Below are positions 42,875 through 52,262 of a stretch of 64,000 nucleotides of DNA, piece by piece (the first letter of the stretch is position 1; every line of letters begins with the position of its first letter). Location: positions 1,798,001 to 1,862,000 of the forward strand of contig NZ_CP020042.1 of the NCBI RefSeq assembly GCF_002028425.1, in the 5' to 3' direction. The stretch comes from Streptomyces katrae (GTDB taxonomy: Bacteria; Actinomycetota; Actinomycetes; Streptomycetales; Streptomycetaceae). Below the pieces are notes generated by a model. That model was not told the DNA's origin. It made no database searches and was given only the letters and a program-made list of their open reading frames with translations. The position numbers and the translations under genes are program-made.

Positions 42875-44338
42875 CTACTTCTTCTTCTTGTACTGGGCGC
42901 CGCGCTTCTCGCGAACCCGCACCGAGATGTGCAGCGGGGTGCCCTCGAAGCCGAACTCCTCGCGCAGGCGGCGCTCGATGAAGCGCCGGTAACCGTGCTC
43001 CAGGAAGCCGGAGGCGAAGAGGACGAACCGCGGCGGCTTGCTGCCCGCCTGGGTACCGAACAGGATGCGGGGCTGCTTGCCGCCGCGGATCGGGTGCGGG
43101 TGCGCGGCGACGATCTCGCCGAGGAAGGCGTTCAGCCGGCCGGTGGGGACGCGCGTCTCCCAGCCCGCGAGGGCGGTCTCGATCGCCGGGACCAGCTTCT
43201 CCATATGGCGGCCGGTCTTCGCCGAGACGTTGACCCGGGGCGCCCAGGAGACCTGCTGCATCTCGGTCTCGATCTCGCGCTCGAGGTAGTAGCGGCGCTC
43301 CTCGTCCAGCTCGTCCCACTTGTTGTACGCGATCACGATCGCGCGGCCGGCCTCGACGGCCATGGTGATGATGCGCTGGTCCTGGACGCTGATGGACTCG
43401 GTGGTGTCGATCAGGATGACCGCCACCTCGGCCTTCTCGACGGCCGCGGCCGTGCGCAGCGAGGCGTAGTAGTCGGCGCCCTGCTGGAGGTGGACCTTCT
43501 TGCGGATGCCCGCCGTGTCGACGAACTTCCAGGTGACCCCGCCGAGCTCGATGAGCTCGTCGACCGGGTCGCGGGTGGTGCCGGCCAGCTCGTTGACGAC
43601 GACGCGGTCCTCGCGCGCGACCTTGTTCAGGAGGGAGGACTTGCCGACGTTGGGGCGGCCGATCAGGGCGATGCGGCGCGGGCCGCCGACCGGGGCCCCG
43701 CCGAAGGTCTGCTCGGGGGCCTCGGGCAGGACCTCCAGGACGGCGTCGAGCATGTCGCCCGTGCCGCGGCCGTGCAGCGAGGAGACCGGGAACGGCTGGC
43801 CCAGGCCCAGGGACCACAGGTAGGCCGCGTCGGCCTCGCCGCTCTGGCCGTCGACCTTGTTGGCGCACAGGACGACGGGCTTGCCGGACCGGCGCAGCAG
43901 CTTGACGACGGCCTCGTCGCTGTCGGTGGCGCCGACCTTGGCGTCCACGACGAAGACGACCGCGTCGGCGGCCTCGATGGCGTACTCGGCCTGGGCGGCG
44001 ACGGAGGCGTCGATGCCGAGGACGTCCTGCTCCCAGCCGCCGGTGTCGACGACCTTGAAGCGGCGGCCCGCCCACTCGGCCTCGTAGGTCACGCGGTCGC
44101 GGGTGACGCCCGGCTTGTCCTCGACGACCGCCTCACGGCGGCCGATGATGCGGTTGACCAGGGTCGACTTGCCCACGTTCGGGCGGCCGACGACGGCGAG
44201 TACGGGCAGCGGTCCGTGGCCGGCTTCGCCGATGGCGTCCTCGACGTCCTCGAGGTCGAAGCCTTCCTCCGCGGCGAGCTCCATGAACTCCGCGTACTCG
44301 GCGTCGCCAAGTGCTCCGTGGTCGTGCTGGTCGTTCAT
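42875..44338 (-). CDS. der: Ribosome biogenesis GTPase Der (EngA)
   Basis: 487 aa with two tandem G domains, each with P-loop GRPNVGKST (about 51) and GRPNVGKSS (about 226), DTGG and DTAG switch motifs, and NKVD/NKWD. The C-terminal KH-like domain ends in a basic KKKK tail. Essential for 50S subunit assembly. The acidic N-terminal extension of about 45 residues is usual in actinobacteria. It is the last gene of the tyrA-cmk-plsC-der run, 78 bp after plsC. Confidence 0.96.
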   Translation of the reverse strand: MNDQHDHGALGDAEYAEFMELAAEEGFDLEDVEDAIGEAGHGPLPVLAVVGRPNVGKSTLVNRIIGRREAVVEDKPGVTRDRVTYEAEWAGRRFKVVDTGGWEQDVLGIDASVAAQAEYAIEAADAVVFVVDAKVGATDSDEAVVKLLRRSGKPVVLCANKVDGQSGEADAAYLWSLGLGQPFPVSSLHGRGTGDMLDAVLEVLPEAPEQTFGGAPVGGPRRIALIGRPNVGKSSLLNKVAREDRVVVNELAGTTRDPVDELIELGGVTWKFVDTAGIRKKVHLQQGADYYASLRTAAAVEKAEVAVILIDTTESISVQDQRIITMAVEAGRAIVIAYNKWDELDEERRYYLEREIETEMQQVSWAPRVNVSAKTGRHMEKLVPAIETALAGWETRVPTGRLNAFLGEIVAAHPHPIRGGKQPRILFGTQAGSKPPRFVLFASGFLEHGYRRFIERRLREEFGFEGTPLHISVRVREKRGAQYKKKK

Positions 44339-44416
44339 GAAGTCCGTTCCTCGTCGTTCGTGGTGGTCGGTGGTGTCGTCCGCGCGGCGGGCACCACTAC
44401 TGGGTTCAAGTCTCGC

Positions 44417-45064
44417 TCAGCGCCCGGTGAGGCGCTTGGCGTCGGCCAGGTGGGCCGTCAGCCGGTCCTGGATGCGCACGGTGGCCGCGTCCAGCGCGGT
44501 CCGCGTACGGCGGCCCGTGCCGTCCCCGGCCTCGAAGGCGGAGCCGAAGACGATGTCGACGCGGCTGCGCAGCGGCGGCAGGCCCTTGACGAACCGGCCC
44601 TTGGCCTCGGTGCTGCCGAGGACGGCGACCGGCACGATGGGCGCGCCGCTGCGGACCGCGAAGTAGGTGAGGCCGGCGCGCAGGGACGCGAAGTCCCCGT
44701 CGCCGCGGGTGCCCTCGGGGAATATCCCGAGGGCGCCGCCGTTGCCGAGGACGTCCAGGGCGCGGGTGACGGCGGTCCGGTCGGTGCCGGAGCGGTCCAC
44801 CTTCACCTGTCCGATCCCCTCCAGGAAGGGACCGAGCGGCCCGACGAACGCCTCCTTCTTGATCAGGAAGTGCAGCGGCCGGGGTGCGGTGCCCATGACC
44901 AGGGGTCCGTCGATGTTGTGGGAGTGGTTCACGGCCAGGATCACGGGGCCGGTGGCGGGTACCTTCCAGGCACCCAGCACACGCGGCTTCCAGAGCCCGT
45001 ACATGAGCCCGATTCCGATGCGTCTGCCGACCGCCGCACCCTTGAGGGAGGGCGTATCGCTCAC
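44417..45064 (-). CDS. 1-acyl-sn-glycerol-3-phosphate acyltransferase (PlsC-like)
   Basis: 215 aa from GTG 45064, which overlaps the cmk stop as GTGA. PlsC motifs: NHSHNIDGPLVM (variant of H-x4-D) and IFPEGTRGDGD, with the PIVPVAVLGS segment. One N-terminal hydrophobic helix attaches it to the membrane. It makes phosphatidic acid from lysophosphatidic acid. The cmk-plsC-der order is a common actinobacterial arrangement. Confidence 0.9.
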   Translation of the reverse strand: MSDTPSLKGAAVGRRIGIGLMYGLWKPRVLGAWKVPATGPVILAVNHSHNIDGPLVMGTAPRPLHFLIKKEAFVGPLGPFLEGIGQVKVDRSGTDRTAVTRALDVLGNGGALGIFPEGTRGDGDFASLRAGLTYFAVRSGAPIVPVAVLGSTEAKGRFVKGLPPLRSRVDIVFGSAFEAGDGTGRRTRTALDAATVRIQDRLTAHLADAKRLTGR

Positions 45065-45762
45065 TTGCTCCGCCGCTCTTCCACCAGGGTCACGACGCAC
45101 TCGATGACCTGGTCGAGGGTGAGCTCGGTGGTGTCCACCTCGACGGCGTCGGCGGCCTTGGCCAGCGGGGAGGTCTTGCGGCCGGAGTCGGCGGCGTCCC
45201 GCTTGATCAGGGCTTCCCTGGTGGCGGCGAGGTCGGCGGCCTCCTTGCCGCGCAGTTCGCCGTTGCGGCGGGCGGCGCGGGCCTCGGCGGAGGCGGTCAG
45301 GAAGATCTTGAGGTCGGCGTCGGGCAGGACGGTGGTGCCGATGTCCCGGCCCTCGACGACGATCCCGCCGGCCTGCGCGGCCGCTTCGGCGGCGATGGAG
45401 CGCTGGAGCTCGGTGATCAGGGTGCGCACCTCGGGGACGGCGCTGACGGCGCTGACCTTGGAGGTGACCTCCTGGGTGCGGATGGGGCCGGAGGCGTCCT
45501 GTCCGTCGACGGTGATGGTGGGCGCGGAGGGGTCCGTGCCGGAGACGATGGCCGGCTTGCCGGCGGCGAGGGCGATGGCCTGCGGGTCGTCGGTGTCGAC
45601 GCCGTTGGTGATCATCCACCAGGTGATGGCCCGGTACTGGGCACCGGTGTCCAGGTAGCGCAGCCCGAGCTTGGCGGCCACGGCCTTGGAGGTGCTGGAC
45701 TTGCCCGTGCCGGAGGGACCGTCGATGGCGACGATCACGGCGGACGGAGCTGCGGATTCCAC
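45061..45762 (-). CDS. cmk: Cytidylate kinase
   Basis: 233 aa. GTG start with AGGAAGG 9 nt upstream. P-loop GPSGTGKSS (about 15-23), CMP-binding RYLDTGAQYRA, GIVVEGRDIGTTVLP and the Arg-rich lid (SAEARAARRNGE). Phosphorylates CMP/dCMP in nucleotide recycling. Translationally coupled to plsC downstream. Confidence 0.95.
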   Translation of the reverse strand: MESAAPSAVIVAIDGPSGTGKSSTSKAVAAKLGLRYLDTGAQYRAITWWMITNGVDTDDPQAIALAAGKPAIVSGTDPSAPTITVDGQDASGPIRTQEVTSKVSAVSAVPEVRTLITELQRSIAAEAAAQAGGIVVEGRDIGTTVLPDADLKIFLTASAEARAARRNGELRGKEAADLAATREALIKRDAADSGRKTSPLAKAADAVEVDTTELTLDQVIECVVTLVEERRSK

Positions 45763-45861
45763 GGTGCGGGCACCTTCCTGGTTGCGCGTACGTGTCCGGG
45801 CGCGCCCATAGCGCCCCTCACCAGGTTACCGGGCCCTGGCACCGGCCGGTCCCGGGCGGTC

Positions 45862-45886
45862 GGCGGGGCCCGCACGGGGCCCCGCC
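45862..45886 (-). terminator. Terminator downstream of tyrA
   Basis: 10-bp stem GGCGGGGCCC with GGGCCCCGCC, loop GCACG, lying 11 bases past the tyrA stop on the minus strand. Confidence 0.7.
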
Positions 45887-45896
45887 GGGTGCCCGG

Positions 45897-46985
45897 CTAC
45901 TGCTGGCGCAGGGCCCAGCCCCGCTCGCTGAGCTCGGCGGTCAGGGGGGCGACGGCCCTGGGCTCGACCATGAGCTGCACCAGGCCCGCCTGCTGGCCGG
46001 TGGCGTGCTCGATCCGCACGTCCTCGATGTTGACCCCGGCCCGGCCGGCGTCGGCGAAGATCCGGGCCAGCTCGCCGGGCTTGTCGCTGATGAACACCCC
46101 GACCGTCTCGTAGGCCGTGGGGGCCGCGCCGTGCTTGCCGGGGACGCGGACGCGGCCGGCGTTGCCGCGCTTGAGGACGTCCTCGATGCCGGCGGCCCCG
46201 CCCCGGCGCTTGGCCTCGTCGGCGGACTGCAGGCCGCGCAGCGCCTCGACGGTCTCCTCCAGGTCGGCGGCGATGCCGGCCAGGACGTCGGCCACGGGCC
46301 CGGGGTTGGCGGAGAGGATCTCCACCCACATCCGGGGGTCGGAGGCGGCGATCCGGGTCACGTCGCGGATGCCCTGCCCGCACAGCCGCACCGCCGTCTC
46401 GTCCGCCTCCTCCAGGCGGGCGGCGACCATGCTGGAGACCAGCTGCGGGGTGTGGGAGACCAGCGCGACCGCCCGGTCGTGGGCGTCGGCGTCCATCACC
46501 ACGGGGACGGCCCGGCACAGGGCGACGAGCTCCAGCGCGAGGTTCAGCACCTCGTGGTCGGTGTCCCGGGTCGGGGTCAGCACCCAGGGGCGGCCCTCGA
46601 ACAGGTCGGCGGTCGCGGCCAGCGGGCCGGAGCGCTCCTTGCCGGCCATGGGATGGGTGCCGATGTAGGCGGAGGTGTCGGCGCCCAGGGCGGCGAGCTC
46701 GCGGCGCGGCCCGCCCTTGACGCTGGCCACGTCCACGTAGGCCCGGGCCAGTCCGCGTCCGATGGCGTCGGCCAGGGCCGCGGCCACGTGGGCGGGCGGT
46801 ACGGCGACGATCGCGAGGTCGACCTGGCCCTCGGGGGCGTCGTCGGTGCCGGCGCCGAGGGCGGCGGCGGTACGGGCCTGCGCGGGGTCGTGGTCGACGA
46901 GGTGGACGGAGATCCCGCGGGCGGTCAGGGCGAGCGCCGCGGAGGTGCCGATCAGTCCGGTTCCGATGACGACGGCGGTTCTCAC
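45897..46985 (-). CDS. tyrA: Prephenate dehydrogenase
   Basis: 362 aa. Rossmann NAD site GTGLIGTSAAL (about 8), the prephenate-binding GTHPMAGKERSG and VSHTPQLVSS, then a helical domain and a C-terminal ACT domain (from about 287; YETVGVFISDKPGELARIF) for feedback control by tyrosine. Converts prephenate to 4-hydroxyphenylpyruvate in tyrosine synthesis. Same strand as cmk, but separated from it by 134 bp and a terminator. Confidence 0.94.
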   Translation of the reverse strand: MRTAVVIGTGLIGTSAALALTARGISVHLVDHDPAQARTAAALGAGTDDAPEGQVDLAIVAVPPAHVAAALADAIGRGLARAYVDVASVKGGPRRELAALGADTSAYIGTHPMAGKERSGPLAATADLFEGRPWVLTPTRDTDHEVLNLALELVALCRAVPVVMDADAHDRAVALVSHTPQLVSSMVAARLEEADETAVRLCGQGIRDVTRIAASDPRMWVEILSANPGPVADVLAGIAADLEETVEALRGLQSADEAKRRGGAAGIEDVLKRGNAGRVRVPGKHGAAPTAYETVGVFISDKPGELARIFADAGRAGVNIEDVRIEHATGQQAGLVQLMVEPRAVAPLTAELSERGWALRQQ

Positions 46986-47116
46986 GGGGGCGCTCCAAGG
47001 GTGATCACGTAACGACGGGCCGGGCCTGACTCAGGGTAGCCACTCGGTACCGCGAGAGGACCCGGCGGTCCGCCCTGTGGACGGGGCCGGGCCCTCGCGG
47101 CCGGTCGTGCCGGAAG

Positions 47117-47554
47117 TCAGAGGTTCTGCTGCCGGATGATGTCCTCCAGGGATCCGGAGGGCACCTGCCCGTCCGGGGTGAGCTTGTCGACGACCTGGGG
47201 AAGGTGCTGGGCGATCTGGTCGGCCGCCTCCTGGGGGCTGACGCCCGCATGCTCGGCCGCCTGCCGCAGGGCGTCGTCCGGGAGGGCCTTGGCGACCTGC
47301 TCCCCGCTGACGGGCTGGTTGTCGCCGGTGCCGATCCAGGACTGGGCCTGGTCGGCAAGGCCGGACTTGGTCAGCATGTCCAGCAGCCCGCCGAGGGGGT
47401 TGTTCGCGCCCGCGCCGCCCGCACCGCCACCGCCACCGCCCAGGAGGGCCCCCATCAGGGAGCCGAGGATGTTGCCGCCGCCTGCGGCGGCCGGGCCGCC
47501 CTGGCCGCCGCCGAGGAGTCCGCCGAGCAGGGAGCCGAGGTCGTTACCCGCCAT
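47117..47554 (-). CDS. YidB-like / DUF937 small protein
   Basis: 145 aa from ATG 47554. Gly/Leu-rich N-terminal half (LGSLLGGLLGGG and GGNILGSLMGALLGG), then a helical C-terminal module typical of YidB/DUF937 proteins (LADQAQSWIGTGDNQPVSGEQV and GVSPQEAADQIAQHLP). Function poorly known in the family. Divergent from the DUF952 gene. Confidence 0.83.
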   Translation of the reverse strand: MAGNDLGSLLGGLLGGGQGGPAAAGGGNILGSLMGALLGGGGGGAGGAGANNPLGGLLDMLTKSGLADQAQSWIGTGDNQPVSGEQVAKALPDDALRQAAEHAGVSPQEAADQIAQHLPQVVDKLTPDGQVPSGSLEDIIRQQNL

Positions 47555-47690
47555 CGTCGTGTGCCTTTCGGAGGGGGTCGGGCGCGCGTCGGCGGCGGCC
47601 CGGCTTCGAGACACCGACAATGTCGCCCAGATCGTCCCGTACCGCCACTTGGTATGCGGGCGTCGGCGCCGGTGCGGTAGAACCACCGGC

Positions 47691-48035
47691 ATGATCTTCC
47701 ACATCGTCCCGCTCGCGGACTGGAGCGCCGCTCCGGAGCTGCCGTACGCCCCCGCCTCGCTCGCCTCCGAGGGCTTCGTCCACTGTTCGGCGGACCGGCC
47801 GACCGTCCTCGCCATCGCGGGGTCCCACTACCGGGAGGTGCCGGGTCCGCTGCTCGCCGTGGAGCTCGACGAGGCGGCCCTGACGGCGGAGGTCCGCCGC
47901 ACGGGCGGCCCCGGCGACCCGTACCCGCACGTTCATGGCCCGTTGAACCGGGAGGCCGTGGTGCGCGTGTGGGAGGTCGTACGCACGCCCGGCGGCGGTG
48001 CGGCGGAGCTGGCCCCCTGGCACCCGGGCGGATGA
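47691..48035 (+). CDS. DUF952 family protein
   Basis: 114 aa, ATG 47691 with no SD, so possibly leaderless. Conserved segments IFHIVPLADW, EGFVHCSADRP and the ending YPHVHGPLNREAVVRV are those of DUF952, a small ADP-ribosyltransferase-like fold family of unknown function. Cytoplasmic. Confidence 0.85.
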   Translation: MIFHIVPLADWSAAPELPYAPASLASEGFVHCSADRPTVLAIAGSHYREVPGPLLAVELDEAALTAEVRRTGGPGDPYPHVHGPLNREAVVRVWEVVRTPGGGAAELAPWHPGG

Positions 48036-48121
48036 AACGGAGTGGCGGACTTCAATCGGAGCCCGGCACGCGCCAGGATGCTGCTCGCCAACCCCGCCAC
48101 CGACCGAACAACGGAGCTCCC

Positions 48122-48604
48122 ATGACCGAGTCACACACCGCCCGGCGCACGGTACTCGCGGCCGGGGCGGCCGCCCTGGCAGGCGGCACGCTCGCCGCCT
48201 GCGGCGGCGGGGAGAAGAAGCCCGCCACCGAGCCGTCGGCCCCGTCCGCCCCGTCCGCGGCCGCCTCCGCGCCGGCGGCCTCGTCCCCGGTGGCGTCGGC
48301 CCCGCCGCAGGCGGCGAAGCCCCTCGTGGACTCTTCGAAGGTGCCGGTCGGCGGCGGCACGGTCCTCAAGGAAGCGAAGCTGGTGGTGACCCAGCCGACG
48401 GCCGGGTCCTTCCGCTGCTTCTCGGCGGTCTGCACCCACGAGGGCTGCCTGGTGAACAAGGTCGCGGACGGCACCATCGACTGCCCCTGCCACGGCAGCA
48501 AGTTCCAGGTGGCGGACGGTGCGGTGGCCCACGGCCCGGCGAGGCGGCCGCTGGAGGAGAAGCAGATCACGGTGGCCCCGAACGGGGAAATCTCGCTCGC
48601 CTAG
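48122..48604 (+). CDS. Rieske [2Fe-2S] lipoprotein
   Basis: 160 aa. Tat-type signal (ARRTVLAAGAAALAGG) with lipobox LAAC (about residue 27), a Pro/Ala/Ser-rich linker, then a Rieske domain with CTHEGC and CPCHGSKF ligands (two Cys-His pairs). Exported and lipid-anchored electron-transfer protein; partner oxidoreductase not evident. A consensus twin-arginine is present. Confidence 0.9.
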   Translation: MTESHTARRTVLAAGAAALAGGTLAACGGGEKKPATEPSAPSAPSAAASAPAASSPVASAPPQAAKPLVDSSKVPVGGGTVLKEAKLVVTQPTAGSFRCFSAVCTHEGCLVNKVADGTIDCPCHGSKFQVADGAVAHGPARRPLEEKQITVAPNGEISLA

Positions 48605-48633
48605 CCCGCACCCGCCCGCCTACCCTCCCCCGC

Positions 48634-49314
48634 ATGGACGACCTCACCCTGGTCCGGGACCACACGATCTACGCCTGCGTGACGGGCTCCCGCGCCTTCG
48701 GGCTGGCCACGGAGACGAGCGACACCGACCGGCGCGGTGTCTTCCTCGCCCCCACGCCGCTCTTCTGGCGGTTCGACAAGCCCCCCACGCACGTGGAGGG
48801 GCCGCAGGAGGAGGAGTTCTCCTGGGAACTGGAGCGCTTCTGCGAGCTCGCGCTGCGCGCCAACCCCAACATCCTGGAGTGCCTGCACTCCCCGCTGGTG
48901 TACCGGACCACCCCGGTCGGAGAGGAACTCGTCTCCCTCCGCGAGGCCTTCCTCTCCCGCCGGGCCCACACCACCTTCACCCGCTACGCGGCCGGGCAGC
49001 ACCGCAAACTCGTCGCGGACGTCCGCCTGCACGGCGCCCCCCGCTGGAAGCACGCCATGCACCTGCTGCGCCTGCTCCTGTCCTGCCGCGACCTGCTGCG
49101 CACGGGCCGCCTGGACATCGACGCCACCCCCTACCGCGACGGCCTCCTGGCGGTGAAGCGGGGCGAGCTGACCTGGGAGGAGGTCGACACCTGGATGACC
49201 CGCCTGACGGAGGAAGCCGAATCCGCCCTCGCCTCCACCCCCCTCCCCACCGACCCCGACCTCCCCCGCGTCGCCGACTTCCTCCACCGCACCCGCCGGG
49301 CGTCGGCCGTCTAG
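48634..49314 (+). CDS. Predicted nucleotidyltransferase (RlaP-like)
   Basis: 226 aa. GSRAFGLATETSDTDRRGVF near residue 18 is the G-S...D-x-D catalytic motif of minimal nucleotidyltransferases (PF10127-like), in which RNA-repair-associated RlaP enzymes occur. A C-terminal helical part follows (LRLLLSCRDLLRTG). No signal. Starts 29 bp after the Rieske gene. Its substrate is unknown. Confidence 0.8.
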   Translation: MDDLTLVRDHTIYACVTGSRAFGLATETSDTDRRGVFLAPTPLFWRFDKPPTHVEGPQEEEFSWELERFCELALRANPNILECLHSPLVYRTTPVGEELVSLREAFLSRRAHTTFTRYAAGQHRKLVADVRLHGAPRWKHAMHLLRLLLSCRDLLRTGRLDIDATPYRDGLLAVKRGELTWEEVDTWMTRLTEEAESALASTPLPTDPDLPRVADFLHRTRRASAV

Positions 49315-49324
49315 GCCGGACCGC

Positions 49325-50341
49325 TCACGCGTCCCAGAGGGCGCCGAAGGACAGGAGTTCCTCGCGGTATTCGATGCCGCCTTCCCAGTCGCGGGGCCAG
49401 GCGTCCGCGCCGAGGTGGGCGCCCGCGAAGGCGCCGGCCAGGCAGGCCAGGGAGTCGGAGTCGCCCGACGTGCAGGCCGCGCGGCGCAGGGCCAGGAGGG
49501 GTTCGTCCGGGAAGAGCAGGAAGCAGTGCAGGGCCGTGGCCAGGGCCTCCTCGGCGATCCAGCCCTCGCCGGTGGCCAGGCAGGGGTCGGTCTCCGGGGA
49601 GGGGGTGCGCAGGGCCGCCGTGAGCCGGTCCAGGGCCGCCAGGCACTCGTCCCAGCCCCGGGCGATGAAGGACTCCGGGGAGGCGTCGCAGGCCGTGCGC
49701 ATCCAGAGGTCGCCGAGCCAGCGCTCGTGGTAGCGGGTGCGGTTCTCCAGGGCGTACGAGCGCAGCCGCCCGACCAGGCCCGTCACCTCGGTGCCCTGCG
49801 CCAGGAGGTGCACGGCGCGTGCGGTCAGGTCGGAGGCGGCGAGGGCGGTGGGGTGGCCGTGGGTGAGGGCCGACTGGAGCTGGGCGGCGCCCGCGCGCTC
49901 CTCGTCCGTCCAGCCGGGGACCAGGCCGACCGGCGCCACGCGCATGTTGGCGCCGCAGCCCTTGGAGCCGGTCTGGCAGGCGTCGCGCCAGTCCCGCGCC
50001 GGGTCGTCCAGCAGGCGGCAGGCCACCATGCAGGTGCGGCCGGGGGCGCGGTTGTTCTCCGGGGAGTGGTACCAGTCGACGAACTCCTCGCGGACCGGCC
50101 GGGTCAGGCGCAGCGGGCCGACGCGGCCGCGCTCGGCGGCGGTCCGCATCCCGCGGGCCAGGGCCAGGGTCATCTGGGTGTCGTCGGTGACGATCGCCGG
50201 GCGCGGCAGCCGCATCTGCCGCCACGGGCCGGTCTTGGCCAGGATGGCCGGGACGTCGTTGAACTCGGTCGGGAAGCCGAGGGCGTCGCCCAGGGCCAGT
50301 CCGATCAGGGCGCCGGTCGCGGCGCGCTTGGGGGCGGTCAC
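49325..50341 (-). CDS. ADP-ribosylglycohydrolase
   Basis: 338 aa from GTG 50341, overlapping the nrtR stop as GTGA. Motifs of the DraG/ARH family: GDALGFPTE, TDDTQMTLALA (dinuclear metal ligands) and, near the end, the GDSDSLACLAGAFAGA segment. It hydrolyses protein- or metabolite-linked ADP-ribose. Last gene of a four-gene NAD-salvage operon, which suggests it recycles ADP-ribose toward NAD. Confidence 0.9.
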   Translation of the reverse strand: MTAPKRAATGALIGLALGDALGFPTEFNDVPAILAKTGPWRQMRLPRPAIVTDDTQMTLALARGMRTAAERGRVGPLRLTRPVREEFVDWYHSPENNRAPGRTCMVACRLLDDPARDWRDACQTGSKGCGANMRVAPVGLVPGWTDEERAGAAQLQSALTHGHPTALAASDLTARAVHLLAQGTEVTGLVGRLRSYALENRTRYHERWLGDLWMRTACDASPESFIARGWDECLAALDRLTAALRTPSPETDPCLATGEGWIAEEALATALHCFLLFPDEPLLALRRAACTSGDSDSLACLAGAFAGAHLGADAWPRDWEGGIEYREELLSFGALWDA

Positions 50342-51177
50342 GGGGTCGGTCCTTCCGTGGGTCGCAGCAGGGGCGGGTGGAGCGTGGTCGCCGGTCCGGC
50401 CCGGTAGAGGGCGGCCGGTTTGCCGCGGCCGCCGGTGAGCCGGGCGGCGCCGGGCACGGCTTCGACGAAGCCGGGCGTGGCGAGCACCTTGCGGCGGAAG
50501 TTGGGCCGGTCGAGGCCGGTGCCCCAGACGGTCTCGTAGACGGCCTGGAGCTCCCCGAGGGTGAACTCGGGCGGGCAGAAGGCGGTGGCGAGGCAGGTGT
50601 ACTCCAGCTTCGCGCCGACCCGGCGCCGGGCGTCGGCGAGGATCCGCCCGTGGTCGAAGGCGAGCCCCGAGGCCTCCCCGACCGGCACCCAGCGCGCCCG
50701 GTCGGCGTCCCCGCCGCCCTCCTCGGCCGGCTCGGGCAGGTCCGGCACGAGGGCGGTGAAGGCGACGGAGACCACCCGCATCCGGGGGTCGCGGTCCGGT
50801 TCGCTGTAGGTGCGCAGCTGCTCCAGGTGCAGGGCGCCGACCAGTTCCGGCGGCAGGCCCGTCTCCTCGGCGAGCTCGCGCAGCGCCGCCGTCTCGGCGG
50901 ACTCCCGGGGCAGCACGAACCCGCCGGGCAGCGCCCAGGCCCCGGCGTAGGGTTCCCGCCCGCGCCGGATCAGGAGGACGTGCAGGGCGCCGCCGCGCAC
51001 GGTGAGCACCGCCAGGTCGACGGTCACCGCGAACGGCTCGAAGGCGTACGGGTCGTAGGGCGCGGGCGCCTGCGGTCCACGCCGGTCGGGCTCGGCCCGC
51101 ACGGGCTCGGGCCGCACGGGCTCGGGGCCGGGCGGGCGCCGCCGGTCGTCACGGTCCGCCGCCGCCGGGGGGTTCAC
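50338..51177 (-). CDS. nrtR: NrtR-type Nudix/winged-helix regulator
   Basis: 279 aa from GTG 51177 (GTGA overlap with nadR). Pro/Arg-rich start of about 45 residues, Nudix domain with an intact box GFVLPRE...RELAEETGL, and a C-terminal winged helix (FTLGELQAVYETVWGTGL, NFRRKVLATPGF) characteristic of NrtR repressors, which sense ADP-ribose or NAD-related ligands. The intact box leaves hydrolase activity possible. Operator candidate upstream of pnuC at 52891-52913. Confidence 0.88.
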   Translation of the reverse strand: MNPPAAADRDDRRRPPGPEPVRPEPVRAEPDRRGPQAPAPYDPYAFEPFAVTVDLAVLTVRGGALHVLLIRRGREPYAGAWALPGGFVLPRESAETAALRELAEETGLPPELVGALHLEQLRTYSEPDRDPRMRVVSVAFTALVPDLPEPAEEGGGDADRARWVPVGEASGLAFDHGRILADARRRVGAKLEYTCLATAFCPPEFTLGELQAVYETVWGTGLDRPNFRRKVLATPGFVEAVPGAARLTGGRGKPAALYRAGPATTLHPPLLRPTEGPTP

Positions 51178-52262
51178 CGGCGCTCCGGGAGGAGCGCCGT
51201 GAAGTGCCAGCCCTCGGCCAGCAGGCCGTCCACCGCCGCCACGGCCTGCTCCAGCCGCGAGCGCCGGTCACCGCTCACCATCAGGAAACGCCTCCCGGTG
51301 CGGGCGAGTTCCCGCCGGAAGCGGGCGGTCATCCAGGGTCTGAGCTCCGGACCGTCGCGCAGCCCGTCGTCCTCGAAGGGGACCCCTTCGTGGTCCGTCA
51401 GCAGGTACAGGTCCCGCCGGGTCCGCGCGGCGATCCGCTCGACCTCGCGGCTGCGTCCGCCGACGTAGCGCTCGTGCCAGATGCCCGTCGCGAAGGAGTC
51501 GGTGTCGCAGAACAGCACCGGCGAGCCCAGCCGGGCGGCCCGGTCCTCGTTCTCGTCCTGCCGCCGGGCGATCACGGGGAACTCGCGCGAGGCGAAGGCC
51601 ATGTCCTCCCAGGAGGCCGCCGGGTCCACGGCGCGGGCCGCGGCCAGCTTCTCCTCGCTGTACTCGCGCCCGTACTCGGCCACCCAGCCGGTCTTCGCCC
51701 ACACCCCGCCGCGCCGCCGGTAGTGCGCGGCCAGCTCCCGCGAGAGGGTCGTCGTCCCCGTGGACTCGGCCCCGAGGACGACGACGCGCCGGGTCAGCGC
51801 GGCCCGGACGGCCGGCCCCAGGAACTCCCAGCAGCCGGCCGGGTCCGCCCGTACGGCCGTCCCGGAGACCGGGAACAGGCTGCGCGCCGGGTCCACCAGG
51901 ACCTCCTCGGCGCCGAAGCGCCGGGCGAGCTCGGCCCCGTACTCCTCCGAGGTGAACACCGCGTCCACCCGCCGGCCCACCGCCGCCCGGAAGACCGCCA
52001 TGTGCGCCTCCCAGACCTCCGGGTCGTGCAGGTCGACGGGGATGTCGTCGACCGCGCCGACCACGTGCGCCCCGGGATGCTCCTCGCGCATCCAGCGCAC
52101 CCGGTCGGCGAGCGGCACCGATTCCACCGAGGCGGCGCAGACCAGCACGGTCAGCCGCTCGCACTGGTCCTGGGCGGTGCGCACCAGGTGGTGGTGGCCG
52201 GCGTGCGGCGGGTAGAACTTGCCGAGCACCAGCCCGTGCCCGAACCGCTTGCCGCCGCTCAT
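51174..52262 (-). CDS. nadR: NadR-like NMN adenylyltransferase / ribosylnicotinamide kinase
   Basis: 362 aa from ATG 52262 (ATGA overlap with pnuC). N-terminal nucleotidyltransferase with GKFYPPHAGHHHL (HxGH), then a P-loop kinase-like domain GAESTGTTTLSREL and FCDTDSFATGIW. The Walker A lysine is replaced by Thr (GAESTGTT), so kinase activity is doubtful or unusual. It should convert NMN, and perhaps ribosylnicotinamide, toward NAD. Confidence 0.88.
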   Translation of the reverse strand: MSGGKRFGHGLVLGKFYPPHAGHHHLVRTAQDQCERLTVLVCAASVESVPLADRVRWMREEHPGAHVVGAVDDIPVDLHDPEVWEAHMAVFRAAVGRRVDAVFTSEEYGAELARRFGAEEVLVDPARSLFPVSGTAVRADPAGCWEFLGPAVRAALTRRVVVLGAESTGTTTLSRELAAHYRRRGGVWAKTGWVAEYGREYSEEKLAAARAVDPAASWEDMAFASREFPVIARRQDENEDRAARLGSPVLFCDTDSFATGIWHERYVGGRSREVERIAARTRRDLYLLTDHEGVPFEDDGLRDGPELRPWMTARFRRELARTGRRFLMVSGDRRSRLEQAVAAVDGLLAEGWHFTALLPERR

